In this document: positions 1-5,260 of the stretch, piece after piece
Position numbering within the stretch: the first letter of the stretch is position 1
Layout of the letters: each line of letters opens with the position of its first letter
Source: Gammaproteobacteria bacterium
Lineage (GTDB): Bacteria; Pseudomonadota; Gammaproteobacteria; Eutrophobiales; Eutrophobiaceae
Direction of reading: 5' to 3'
Length of the DNA stretch: 5,611 nt
NCBI GenBank assembly: GCA_016198885.1
Contig: JACQHV010000206.1
Span: 1 to 5,611 of the forward strand
Notes under the pieces: generated by a model
The model's database searches: none
What the model saw: only the letters and a program-made list of their open reading frames with translations
Told to the model about the DNA's origin: nothing
Position numbers and translations under genes: made by a program

Positions 1-501
1 GCCACCGGCAAGGCGACGATCTACCCGCTACAGGATTTCCGGACGGTGCTCGAAGTGAATCTGGTGGCACCGGTGTACTGGGGCATTGAAATGGTGGCGC
101 GTATCGCCGAGGATCGCGCACAACGCGGGCTTAAACGCTGGGAACCGGCGGAAGGATTGCAAGGCACGGTTATCTTCATCGGCTCTATCTCTTCGCAAGG
201 CAACAAGGGGCAGATCTCATATGCTGCAACCAAGGCCGGTCTCGAAGGCGCCGCAGCGACACTGATGCTCGAGGCGATGTACCATGGGGTGCGCTGCGGG
301 CTTATTCATCCGGGTTTCACTGATACGCCGATGGTGCGCGCGCTTGGTGAAGATTACATTAACAAGGCCATTTTGCCGCAGACGCTGTTGCGCCGTCTTA
401 TTACCACCGATGAAATTGCCGATGCCATTTGTTTCATGATCTCGAATTCAGCGGTAAGCGGTGAACTGTGGGCCGATGCCGGCTGGCACCCGGCCTTTTG
501 A
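1..501 (+). CDS. Short-chain dehydrogenase/reductase (SDR), C-terminal part
   Basis: This is the 3' part of a classical SDR oxidoreductase, an NAD(P)-dependent enzyme acting on a carbonyl or hydroxyl group. The start and the Rossmann nucleotide-binding glycine motif lie left of the window. The reading frame is open from base 1 and gives 166 residues ending in TGA at 499-501. Visible family signatures, in fragment numbering, are the catalytic Asn in VNLVAP (N20), the serine segment GSISSQG (S62 or S64), and the active-site pair YAATK (Y74, K78). The PGFTDTPM segment (104-111) follows the catalytic strand, and SGELWADAGW near the C-terminus matches the usual SDR ending. A charged stretch at about residues 35-55, between the Asn helix and the Ser strand, is longer than in FabG. 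The substrate cannot be told; 3-oxoacyl-ACP reductase-like or sugar/alcohol dehydrogenase are both possible. Base composition looks more GC-rich than the stretch that follows. Confidence 0.9.
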   Translation, partial: ATGKATIYPLQDFRTVLEVNLVAPVYWGIEMVARIAEDRAQRGLKRWEPAEGLQGTVIFIGSISSQGNKGQISYAATKAGLEGAAATLMLEAMYHGVRCGLIHPGFTDTPMVRALGEDYINKAILPQTLLRRLITTDEIADAICFMISNSAVSGELWADAGWHPAF

Positions 502-534
502 AGTGCAGGTAAATGACTCCGGCCTGACGTGCAT

Positions 535-610
535 GGCAGATTTTTGCTCGACAACTCGTTTCCAATGTTGTCTAACACCTACGTCCATGTAGGCGTCCTG
601 AAAATCTGCC
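535..610. repeat. 76-bp structured intergenic element with terminal inverted repeats
   Basis: The ends are a perfect 10-bp inverted repeat, GGCAGATTTT at 535-544 and AAAATCTGCC at 601-610. Inside are two further inverted repeats: GACAAC (550-555) with GTTGTC (567-572), and CCTACG (578-583) with TGTAGG (588-593), the latter including one G-T pair around a TCCA loop. Together they can fold as a closing stem with two inner hairpins, a three-way junction. No reading frame explains it. It could be a MITE- or REP-like dispersed repeat, or a structured RNA segment 3' of the SDR gene. Only one copy is present here, so its repeat nature is inference. Confidence 0.5.
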
Positions 611-632
611 GATACAGGAACGCATGAGGTAG

Positions 633-653
633 ATTATGTCTGGAACAGATAAT
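633..653. other. Imperfect palindrome upstream of the antitoxin gene
   Basis: The core is TCTG-GAA-CAGA (639-649), flanked by ATTAT on the left and TAAT on the right, with one unpaired base in the left arm. Antitoxins of toxin-antitoxin pairs often bind palindromes near their own promoter, but this one lies about 86 bases before the start codon. An operator role is only a guess. The rest of 611-738 shows no convincing gene. Confidence 0.2.
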
Positions 654-738
654 CGAACATTGCCGAGGAGCGGCCGACACTATGTACTATCGATTACTGA
701 ACAGTGAACAGGCCTTCAATCAATGATATGGTTATAAA

Positions 739-981
739 ATGAGTTTGCCGAGTAAACAACTATTTAACGAAGCACTGCATCTTGATGAGAAGGAAAGGGC
801 AGAACTTGCCTGCTTGCTCATTGAGAGCCTGGACATGGAGGTAGAAGAAGGAGTTGAAGCGGCCTGGGTCGTTGGAATAGAGCGCCGTCTTGAGGAACTC
901 GATTCCGGCAAAGTACCCGGCATCCCTTGGGAGAATGTAATGTCGCAACTCCTTAGCAATCTGGATGCCCAACAGTCTTAG
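739..981 (+). CDS. Antitoxin, addiction-module component family (Unstab_antitox type)
   Basis: This 80-residue acidic protein matches the small 'putative addiction module component' antitoxins that pair with ParE/RelE-like toxins. The family pattern is complete: an N-terminal helix with EALHLDEKERAELACLLIESL (about 11-31), then an acidic linker, a helix with AAWVVGIERRLEELDSGKVPGI (about 41-62), and the IPWENVMSQL motif (62-71). The tryptophans and the W-x-x-E-I-x-R-R-L-like segment are typical. Its role would be to bind and neutralise the toxin encoded just downstream and probably to repress the shared promoter. The 3' end overlaps the toxin start by 17 bases, the usual coupling for such pairs. 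I see no clear Shine-Dalgarno site before the ATG; an AT-rich TTATAAA abuts the start codon. The gene is intact although its toxin partner is broken. Confidence 0.85.
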   Translation: MSLPSKQLFNEALHLDEKERAELACLLIESLDMEVEEGVEAAWVVGIERRLEELDSGKVPGIPWENVMSQLLSNLDAQQS

Positions 982-1259
982 GTTTCATCCCAAAGCCGTA
1001 AACGAAGCAGAAACCGCCCAACTTTGGTATATGCAACGAAGTCCTGTTGCAGCAAGGGGTTTCACAAATGAACTTTTGCATGTCATTGACATAATAACTA
1101 CGCTCACCAGAGCGATGGCCTAGAATTACTGAAACGGCACGACGATAATTATTTCCACGATCTCCATTCAGTTTGATATACCGGGTTAAAGGTAATGTAA
1201 TTGAAGTAGTGGCGATAGCACACCATAAACGTAAACCCGGTTACTGGAAGGGACGTTAA
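965..1259 (+). pseudogene. ParE/RelE-type toxin, inactivated by frameshift and nonsense codon
   Basis: The toxin frame opens with ATG at 965, inside the antitoxin gene, and reads SLRFHPKAVNEAETAQLWY, the classic N-terminus of ParE/RelE-superfamily 'plasmid stabilization' toxins. It ends early at TAG 1121-1123 after 52 codons. The missing half is in the next frame from about 1104: SPERWPRITETARR, then TAA at 1146-1148, then PFSLIYRVKGNVIEVVAIAH and HKRKPGYWKGR, with stop TAA at 1257-1259. PERWP, PFSLIYR, VVAIAHHKRKPGYW are hallmark C-terminal strands of the family. Restoring it needs a net loss of one base near 1095-1105 and a sense codon (probably Tyr) at 1146. That would give about 97 residues, the family's normal length. 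As it stands no full toxin can be made; the active family members act on gyrase or on ribosome-bound mRNA. A sequencing error could explain one lesion, but hardly both. Confidence 0.85.
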
Positions 1260-1323
1260 AGAAATGAATTACCGAGTAAGGCAGTCTACAGCAACGGGAA
1301 ATCAGTTAAAATTAAATCACTCC

Positions 1324-1357
1324 GGCACTATTATCCTTCAGGCACTATTATCCTTCA
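1324..1357. repeat. 17-bp perfect tandem duplication
   Basis: The unit GGCACTATTATCCTTCA occurs twice with no spacer, at 1324-1340 and 1341-1357. It lies in the 124-bp gap between the convergent toxin remnant and dapE, where nothing else recognisable is seen. It is most simply a slippage duplication in unconstrained DNA. A binding site in duplicate is possible but unsupported. Confidence 0.85.
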
Positions 1358-1377
1358 CTCCAACACGTTTGACTGGC

Positions 1378-1400
1378 AAAAACTCAAATCATCAGTTTTT
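1378..1400. terminator. Weak terminator-like hairpin at the 3' end of dapE
   Basis: AAAAACT (1378-1384) and AGTTTTT (1394-1400) are a perfect inverted repeat around a 9-base loop and end in T runs on both strands. It sits across the dapE stop codon, where convergent transcripts would meet. The stem has only one G-C pair, so it would be weak as an intrinsic terminator. Confidence 0.3.
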
Positions 1401-2511
1401 TTAATATCTTTTCATAGATCACTGACAGTGTATCCAGATCATCCACCTTTACACACTCATCGATTTTGTGAATCGTGGAATTTACCGGGCCGAGTTCGAT
1501 CACTTCTGCACCGGTCGGCGCGATGAAACGGCCATCAGAGGTCCCACCGCCGGTGGATAGTTCGGGATTGAGACCTGTGATTTCCTTGACTGAATCCTTG
1601 ACGGCCGCAAGCAATTTGCCCCCGGGCGTGAGGAAGGGACCACCTGAGGCATGCCAGTCAACGTCGTAATCGAGCTTGTGTTTCTTCAATACTTTTTCAA
1701 CCCGTTTTTTTAATTCTTCATAGGTAACTTCTGTGCAATACCTGAAATTGAACAGGATATCAATATGTCCGGGAATGACATTATCTGCACCCGTGCCTGC
1801 ATGCACATTGGAAATCTGGAACGTGGTCGGCGGGTAAAATTCATTACCTTTGTCCCAGACTGTCTTGCAAAGCTCTGCAAGTGCCGGTGTAACGTTGTGA
1901 ATAGGGTTGCTTGCTTTCTCCGGATAGGCGACATGTCCCTGAACCCCGTGAACCTTAAGATTACCTGTCAGCGAACCGCGCCGGCCGTTTTTGATTACAT
2001 CACCAATTTTTTTCCTGCTCGAAGGTTCACCAACCAGGCACCAGTCGATTTTTATTTTTTTTGCTTGCAGATATTCCATCACCTTGCATGTCCCGTTAAT
2101 CGCCACACCTTCTTCGTCACTGGTAATGAGTAGTGCAATCGTCCCGGTATGATCGGGATTTGTAGTAACAAACCGTTCCATGGCAGTCACCATGCAGGCG
2201 ATACTGCTTTTCATATCTGCCGCGCCGCGGCCGTATAAATACCCATCCCTGATATCGGGCTTGAAGGGATCAGTTGACCATTCATCCAGTGGTCCGGCAG
2301 GCACGACATCGGTATGACCCACGTAAACCAGATAAGGCGCGCCATTGCCATAGGTGATCCAGAGGTTATCAACATCACCAAAGCGCAGGTGTTCCGCCTT
2401 AAAGCCGATTTGTTCCAGTTGTTCGGCAATGATTTGCTGACAACCGGCGTCATCGGGTGTTACCGAAGCACAGCTGATGAGTTTTTTTGCAAGCTCTATG
2501 GTTGTGTTCAT
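1384..2511 (-). CDS. dapE: Succinyl-diaminopimelate desuccinylase DapE
   Basis: DapE hydrolyses N-succinyl-L,L-diaminopimelate to L,L-diaminopimelate and succinate in the succinylase branch of lysine and peptidoglycan precursor synthesis, in the cytoplasm. It is a dinuclear zinc peptidase of the M20 family. The 375 residues match the family's normal length. Expected metal and catalytic residues are in place: H66 and D68 in GHTDVVP, D99 in GRGAADMK, E133-E134 in TSDEEG, E162 in GEPS, and H348 in NSTIHKIDE. The dimerisation ('lid') domain, about 178-290, carries RRGSLTGNLKVHGVQGHVAYP, and GGGTSDGRF (321-329) is the substrate-side glycine-rich loop. The ATG start at 2511 gives the standard N-terminus; no strong Shine-Dalgarno site precedes it. 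It is the last gene of the minus-strand run, 15 bases after dam, so it is probably read from that transcript. Nothing is missing. Confidence 0.97.
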   Translation of the reverse strand: MNTTIELAKKLISCASVTPDDAGCQQIIAEQLEQIGFKAEHLRFGDVDNLWITYGNGAPYLVYVGHTDVVPAGPLDEWSTDPFKPDIRDGYLYGRGAADMKSSIACMVTAMERFVTTNPDHTGTIALLITSDEEGVAINGTCKVMEYLQAKKIKIDWCLVGEPSSRKKIGDVIKNGRRGSLTGNLKVHGVQGHVAYPEKASNPIHNVTPALAELCKTVWDKGNEFYPPTTFQISNVHAGTGADNVIPGHIDILFNFRYCTEVTYEELKKRVEKVLKKHKLDYDVDWHASGGPFLTPGGKLLAAVKDSVKEITGLNPELSTGGGTSDGRFIAPTGAEVIELGPVNSTIHKIDECVKVDDLDTLSVIYEKILKKLMI

Positions 2512-2526
2512 TGTTATGATGATTCT

Positions 2527-3354
2527 CTATACCGGCTGAAATACTGCAAGTAATTCGCTTACCATTTCACGATTTTCTGCATCACAACTAATCGTGCGGC
2601 GTACCTTGAACTTTTTCATTCGTGCCCCTGCACCCTGATAGAGGTCTCTGGTGGACTTCGTGTTATGGTTGGATATGACAACCTGTATTCCCCGTCGCAC
2701 CAATTTACCGGCCCACTCTGCCAGTTCAATCTGGTCGTCCCAGTTAAAACCACCGGAAAAATAATCAGTGAAGTAGGCTGTTTCGCTCAGCGGGGTATAA
2801 GGCGGATCGCAATAGACCACATCACCTTCCTGTACGCGGCGCATGGTATCTGAAAATCGTGCGTGAATGAATTCTGCCTTGCTGGCAGAGTAAAAAAAAT
2901 GCTGCATTTCCTTTCCCGGAAAGTAAGGACGATGATGGCGTCCAAACGGTGTATTGAATTCTCCTTTTGCGTTATAGCGGCACAGGCCGTTATAGCAATG
3001 ACGATTGAGATATACAAACAGTGCTGATTTCAACCTTATATCGTCTGTGTGATTAAAGTCAGAGCGGTATTCATAAAAGGATTTTTCATTGTTCTTCTTT
3101 GCTGAAAAAAAGTCCCGGCAGAATTCTATGAAGGAATCACCTTCAGTTTGCAATTGCCGGTATAAATTAATCAGATCAGGATTGCTGTCTGCGAGCAGAT
3201 AACGATTGTAATTTGTATTAAGGAATACGGCAGCTGAGCCGGCAAACGGTTCCACCAGACGTTTACCATGATCCAGTTGTTTGCAGATACGAGTCACCAG
3301 CCGGTATTTACCGCCCGGCCATTTCAAAAAGGGTTTGAATGTATGGCCGTTAAT
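2527..3354 (-). CDS. dam: DNA adenine methylase Dam (GATC), probable ATT start
   Basis: Dam transfers a methyl group from S-adenosylmethionine to N6 of adenine in GATC, serving mismatch-repair strand choice, replication timing and gene control. The alpha-class order is seen: the SAM loop PFLKWPGGKYR, VEPFAGSAAVFLNT, the long LNRHCYNGLCRYN and GEFNTPFGR segments, catalytic DPPY within VVYCDPPYTPLS, then ISNHNT and KVRRTIS. The middle and C-terminus are very close to E. coli Dam as I recall it. The frame has no ATG or GTG start. TTG at 3327 would cut the conserved PFLKW segment and has no Shine-Dalgarno site. ATT at 3354-3352 gives 275 residues (E. coli Dam has 278). It lies 7 bases after a GGAGG and shares its A with the bolA stop TGA. 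I therefore extend the gene to 3354. CTG at 3357 is an alternative, and a sequencing error (ATT for ATG) is possible. It sits between bolA and dapE in the operon. Confidence 0.93.
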   Translation of the reverse strand: MNGHTFKPFLKWPGGKYRLVTRICKQLDHGKRLVEPFAGSAAVFLNTNYNRYLLADSNPDLINLYRQLQTEGDSFIEFCRDFFSAKKNNEKSFYEYRSDFNHTDDIRLKSALFVYLNRHCYNGLCRYNAKGEFNTPFGRHHRPYFPGKEMQHFFYSASKAEFIHARFSDTMRRVQEGDVVYCDPPYTPLSETAYFTDYFSGGFNWDDQIELAEWAGKLVRRGIQVVISNHNTKSTRDLYQGAGARMKKFKVRRTISCDAENREMVSELLAVFQPV

Positions 3355-3629
3355 CAGACTTCCTCCGGTGTCAGCGCCTTGATACTCAAGGCATGAATTT
3401 CGGTGCGCATGAGATCATCCACGGCCAGATATACCATTCGGTGGCGCTGTATCATGGACTGCCCGGTAAATTTATCGGAAACAATGGTTACACTGAAATG
3501 CCCGCCGCCGCTCTTCGTCCCCGCGTGACCGGCATGCAGATGCGATTCATCAACGACAGCTATCCGCGTGGTTGACAGGGCCTTCTCCAGGCGTTCTTTG
3601 ATCATGGTCACTCTATCAGGTCCGGCCAT
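3354..3629 (-). CDS. bolA: BolA family protein
   Basis: BolA-type proteins are small class II KH-like-fold proteins that pair with monothiol glutaredoxins to bind a [2Fe-2S] cluster; E. coli BolA also affects morphology and transcription under stress. The core reads MIKERLEKAL, VDESHLHAGHAG, GGGHFSVTIVSDKF, then QRHRMVYLAVDDLM and the strongly conserved EIHALSIKALTPEE. The final conserved His (in IHALS) is the cluster-ligand position of the family, and the His-containing loop after DESH fits the BolA type. I take the start at ATG 3629, one base after the yciI stop, giving 91 residues. GTG 3611 and ATG 3605 (83 residues) are real alternatives, since homologues often begin just before MIKERL; each start has only a weak Shine-Dalgarno match. 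The stop TGA at 3356-3354 overlaps the proposed dam start by one base. Confidence 0.88.
   Translation of the reverse strand: MAGPDRVTMIKERLEKALSTTRIAVVDESHLHAGHAGTKSGGGHFSVTIVSDKFTGQSMIQRHRMVYLAVDDLMRTEIHALSIKALTPEEV
3361..3366 (-). promoter_or_regulatory. Shine-Dalgarno site of dam
   Basis: GGAGGA on the minus strand lies in the last codons of bolA. Seven bases separate its GGAGG from the ATT at 3354-3352 and four from the CTG at 3357. It is the strongest ribosome-binding site near the dam N-terminus and decides against the TTG at 3327. Confidence 0.7.
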
Positions 3630-3630
3630 A

Positions 3631-3933
3631 TCAACCTGGAAAGACCTTCTTGAAGGGTTTGACGATAACTTTCGCATATACACCGGCTGCGATATACGGA
3701 TCGGCATCGGCCCAGTTCTGTGCATCCTGCATTGTCTCAAACTCAGCTACGATCAGACTGCCGGTAAACCCGGCAGGCCCCGGATCGACACTGTCAATCT
3801 TCGGATGAGGTCCGGCGATCAATAACCGTCCCTCATCCTGTAATGCCTTAAGCCTTGCAATATGATCAGAGCGAACGCTCATGCGTTTTTCCAGGCTGTT
3901 TTCAACATCCTGGCTGATGATGGCATAGTACAT
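3631..3933 (-). CDS. yciI: YciI family protein
   Basis: This 100-residue cytosolic protein has the ferredoxin-like alpha-beta fold of the YciI/YCII-related family (E. coli YciI has 98 residues). The biochemical role of YciI is not established; the conserved His and Asp suggest an enzyme-like pocket. Visible signatures are the N-terminal strand MYYAIISQDV, R21-x-x-H24 in the first helix, LIAGPHP (38-44), the strand GSLIVAEF (58-65), and the D78-P79-Y80 motif followed by AAGVYAKVIVKPF. The ATG at 3933 is preceded by a strong AAGGAG (minus strand, 3941-3946) with 7-base spacing. That site is made of the last sense codons of yciB, so the two genes are likely translationally coupled, with only 4 bases between them. 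Confidence 0.95.
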   Translation of the reverse strand: MYYAIISQDVENSLEKRMSVRSDHIARLKALQDEGRLLIAGPHPKIDSVDPGPAGFTGSLIVAEFETMQDAQNWADADPYIAAGVYAKVIVKPFKKVFPG

Positions 3934-3937
3934 TGAC

Positions 3938-4498
3938 TTACTCCTTGCCTTCCCCGATTTCTGTTATAAAACGTGACATGTAAATGGCCTGACCGATGGC
4001 GAATAATAATGTAAGGCCCAGTATCCCGAATAATTTGAAATTGACCCAGATATGTTCGGCGAAGTTGTATGCCACATAGAGGTTTGCCGACCCCATTATG
4101 ATAAAAAAGATCACCCAGCTCCTGTTCAGATTCAGCCATACCGATTCCGGTACACTGATGGCATGGTCCATCATGCGTTGCACCAGGGGTTTCCTGCCGA
4201 TGAACTCGCTGCCTAAAAAGATAGCCGCAAACAGCCAGTTCACGGCCGTGGGTTTCCACATGAAAAACTGTTTGTTCTGGGTGAGTAAAGTTGCACCGCC
4301 AAGTATCAGGATAATCACCAGCGTGATGATATGCATTTTTTCAAACCGGTGGTGTATCAACCAATATACGGTGACCTGTAAAATGGCAGCAATGATCGCT
4401 GTAGCTGTGGCAATATAAATTGCCTGGGATCGATCATCAGGGATGTAATAGGCGATGAAGAAGGCCAGTACCGGGAAGAAGTCAATTAGAAATTTCAT
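3938..4498 (-). CDS. yciB: Inner-membrane protein YciB (septation protein A family)
   Basis: YciB is a polytopic inner-membrane protein linked to cell-envelope synthesis and septation (older name IspA, intracellular septation protein A). The 186 residues compare with 179 in E. coli. Hydrophobic segments lie at about 3-19, 26-47, 56-72, 84-98, 124-143 and 153-174. Family landmarks are the N-terminal FLIDFFPVLAFF, FEKMHIITLVIILILGGATLL (52-72), FMWKPTAVNWLFA (79-91), GRKPLVQRMM (101-110) and the highly conserved AEHIWVNFKLFG (147-158). It is the first gene of the minus-strand run, so any promoter should lie in the 56-bp gap before yciO. The ATG start matches family N-termini, but no Shine-Dalgarno site stands out before it. 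Confidence 0.96.
   Translation of the reverse strand: MKFLIDFFPVLAFFIAYYIPDDRSQAIYIATATAIIAAILQVTVYWLIHHRFEKMHIITLVIILILGGATLLTQNKQFFMWKPTAVNWLFAAIFLGSEFIGRKPLVQRMMDHAISVPESVWLNLNRSWVIFFIIMGSANLYVAYNFAEHIWVNFKLFGILGLTLLFAIGQAIYMSRFITEIGEGKE
3941..3946 (-). promoter_or_regulatory. Shine-Dalgarno site of yciI inside yciB
   Basis: AAGGAG on the minus strand forms the final Lys-Glu codons of yciB and lies 7 bases before the yciI ATG at 3933. It fixes the yciI start. Confidence 0.8.
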
Positions 4499-4501
4499 TA
4501 G

Positions 4502-4507
4502 TATAAT
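4502..4507 (+). promoter_or_regulatory. Possible -10 box for yciO
   Basis: A perfect TATAAT lies 47 bases before the yciO ATG in the divergent yciB/yciO gap. The -35 region at 17-base spacing is poor (AAGTCA, three matches) and falls inside yciB, so this is a candidate only. The same bases read TATACT on the minus strand, but that would be too close to the yciB ATG to serve it. Confidence 0.35.
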
Positions 4508-4554
4508 TGTGTCATCTTTTTGCGATCATAACGAAAAAGAATTATTCACTCTAT

Positions 4555-5178
4555 ATGGCCCAGTATTTCCGCATTCATCCTGATAATCCACAGAAGCGTC
4601 TTATCAGGCAGGCAGCCATAATCCTGAATAACGGCGGTGTGGTGATCTATCCCACGGATTCCTGTTATGCGCTTGGATGTCGTATCGGGGATAAAGATGC
4701 ACTGGAACGAATCCGAAGGATACGCCATCTGGATGAACGGCATAATATGACGCTTTTATGCAAGGATTTGTCCGAGATCGGAATCTACGCCAAGGTCGGC
4801 AATTCATCATTTCGCCTGATGAAGTCGTTGACTCCGGGGCCTTATACCTTTTTACTCAAGGCCACAAAGGATGTACCGAGGCGTTTGCAGCATCCAAAGC
4901 GCAAGACCATAGGCGTCAGGGTGCCGGATAACGTCGTTACCTTGGCCTTATTAAAGGAAATGAACGAACCCGTCCTGAGTACCAGCATGATCCTTCCTGA
5001 TGAAGGGTTGCCGAAGACTGATCCCGAACAGATCAATGCAATACTTGGTGGAATGGTTGATCTGATTATCGATGGCGGGAATGGCGGCCATGAACTGACT
5101 ACCGTTGTGGATCTGGTTGACGATAAACCCGTTATCGTCAGGGCAGGCAAGGGTGCTTTAACGGCCATAGGGACTTGA
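4555..5178 (+). CDS. yciO: YciO, Sua5/YciO/YrdC family protein
   Basis: YciO belongs to the family of threonylcarbamoyl-AMP synthases, which make the activated intermediate for the t6A37 modification of ANN-decoding tRNAs. E. coli YciO is a paralogue of the main enzyme TsaC, so its exact role is less certain. At 207 residues it is nearly the length of E. coli YciO (206) and aligns along its whole length as I recall it. Matching segments are the N-terminal FRIHPDNPQKRLIRQA, GGVVIYPTDSCYALGC (27-42), RIRRIRHLDERHNMTLLCKDLSE, FRLMKSLTPGPYTFLLKATKDVPRRL, KTIGVRVPDN, LSTSMILP, VDLIIDGG and TTVVDL. The ATG at 4555 is chosen over upstream TTG 4507 because homologues begin M-x-Q-F/Y-F-x-I. The Shine-Dalgarno match is weak. 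It is divergent from yciB and 74 bases before trpS. Confidence 0.95.
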   Translation: MAQYFRIHPDNPQKRLIRQAAIILNNGGVVIYPTDSCYALGCRIGDKDALERIRRIRHLDERHNMTLLCKDLSEIGIYAKVGNSSFRLMKSLTPGPYTFLLKATKDVPRRLQHPKRKTIGVRVPDNVVTLALLKEMNEPVLSTSMILPDEGLPKTDPEQINAILGGMVDLIIDGGNGGHELTTVVDLVDDKPVIVRAGKGALTAIGT

Positions 5179-5190
5179 GTTCATCTCAGG

Positions 5191-5196
5191 TATAAT
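5191..5196 (+). promoter_or_regulatory. Possible -10 box before trpS
   Basis: A perfect TATAAT lies in the 74-bp gap between yciO and trpS, 56 bases before the trpS start. I find no good -35 at 16-18-base spacing and no extended -10 TG. trpS may therefore have its own promoter or simply be read through from yciO. Confidence 0.3.
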
Positions 5197-5206
5197 CCTA
5201 TTCCCT

Positions 5207-5260
5207 ATGGATATTTCGTTATTTTCGATGCTCATCCTGGGGGGGATATTGCTTGAGTAG
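5207..5260 (+). other. 17-codon hydrophobic ORF overlapping the trpS start
   Basis: ATG at 5207 opens a short frame reading MDISLFSMLILGGILLE, ending in TAG at 5258-5260. It overlaps the trpS TTG (5253) by 8 bases, an arrangement that suits translational coupling. It has no tryptophan codon, so it is not a classic Trp leader peptide. No clear Shine-Dalgarno site precedes it. It may be chance, a tiny membrane peptide, or the remnant of a membrane-protein gene deleted between yciO and trpS. Confidence 0.25.

Noticed and set aside
505..534. CAGG/CCTG stem just after the SDR stop as a terminator
   Set aside because: A 4-bp stem with a long loop and no T run; too weak to call.
732..972. Minus-strand open frames opposite the antitoxin gene
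   Set aside because: They are antisense to a complete, recognisable antitoxin and show no homology features.
1765..2133. 122-codon plus-strand open frame inside dapE
   Set aside because: It is antisense to a full-length DapE whose catalytic residues are all in place, and its translation shows no family features.
3630..3740. N-terminal extension of bolA to a 128-residue protein
   Set aside because: The extension runs back through the yciI coding region in another frame and adds residues unlike any BolA N-terminus.
3879..4418. Open frames of 126 codons (minus) and 106 codons (plus) across yciB
   Set aside because: Both overlap the well-supported yciB in other frames; the protein sequences look like out-of-frame readings of membrane-protein codons.
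4507..4554. Upstream TTG start for yciO adding 16 residues
   Set aside because: The added residues are not seen in YciO homologues and the TTG would sit at the candidate -10 box; ATG 4555 matches the family start.
4842..5168. 108-codon minus-strand open frame opposite yciO
   Set aside because: Low-complexity Ser/Thr-rich translation antisense to a clear yciO; taken as a shadow.
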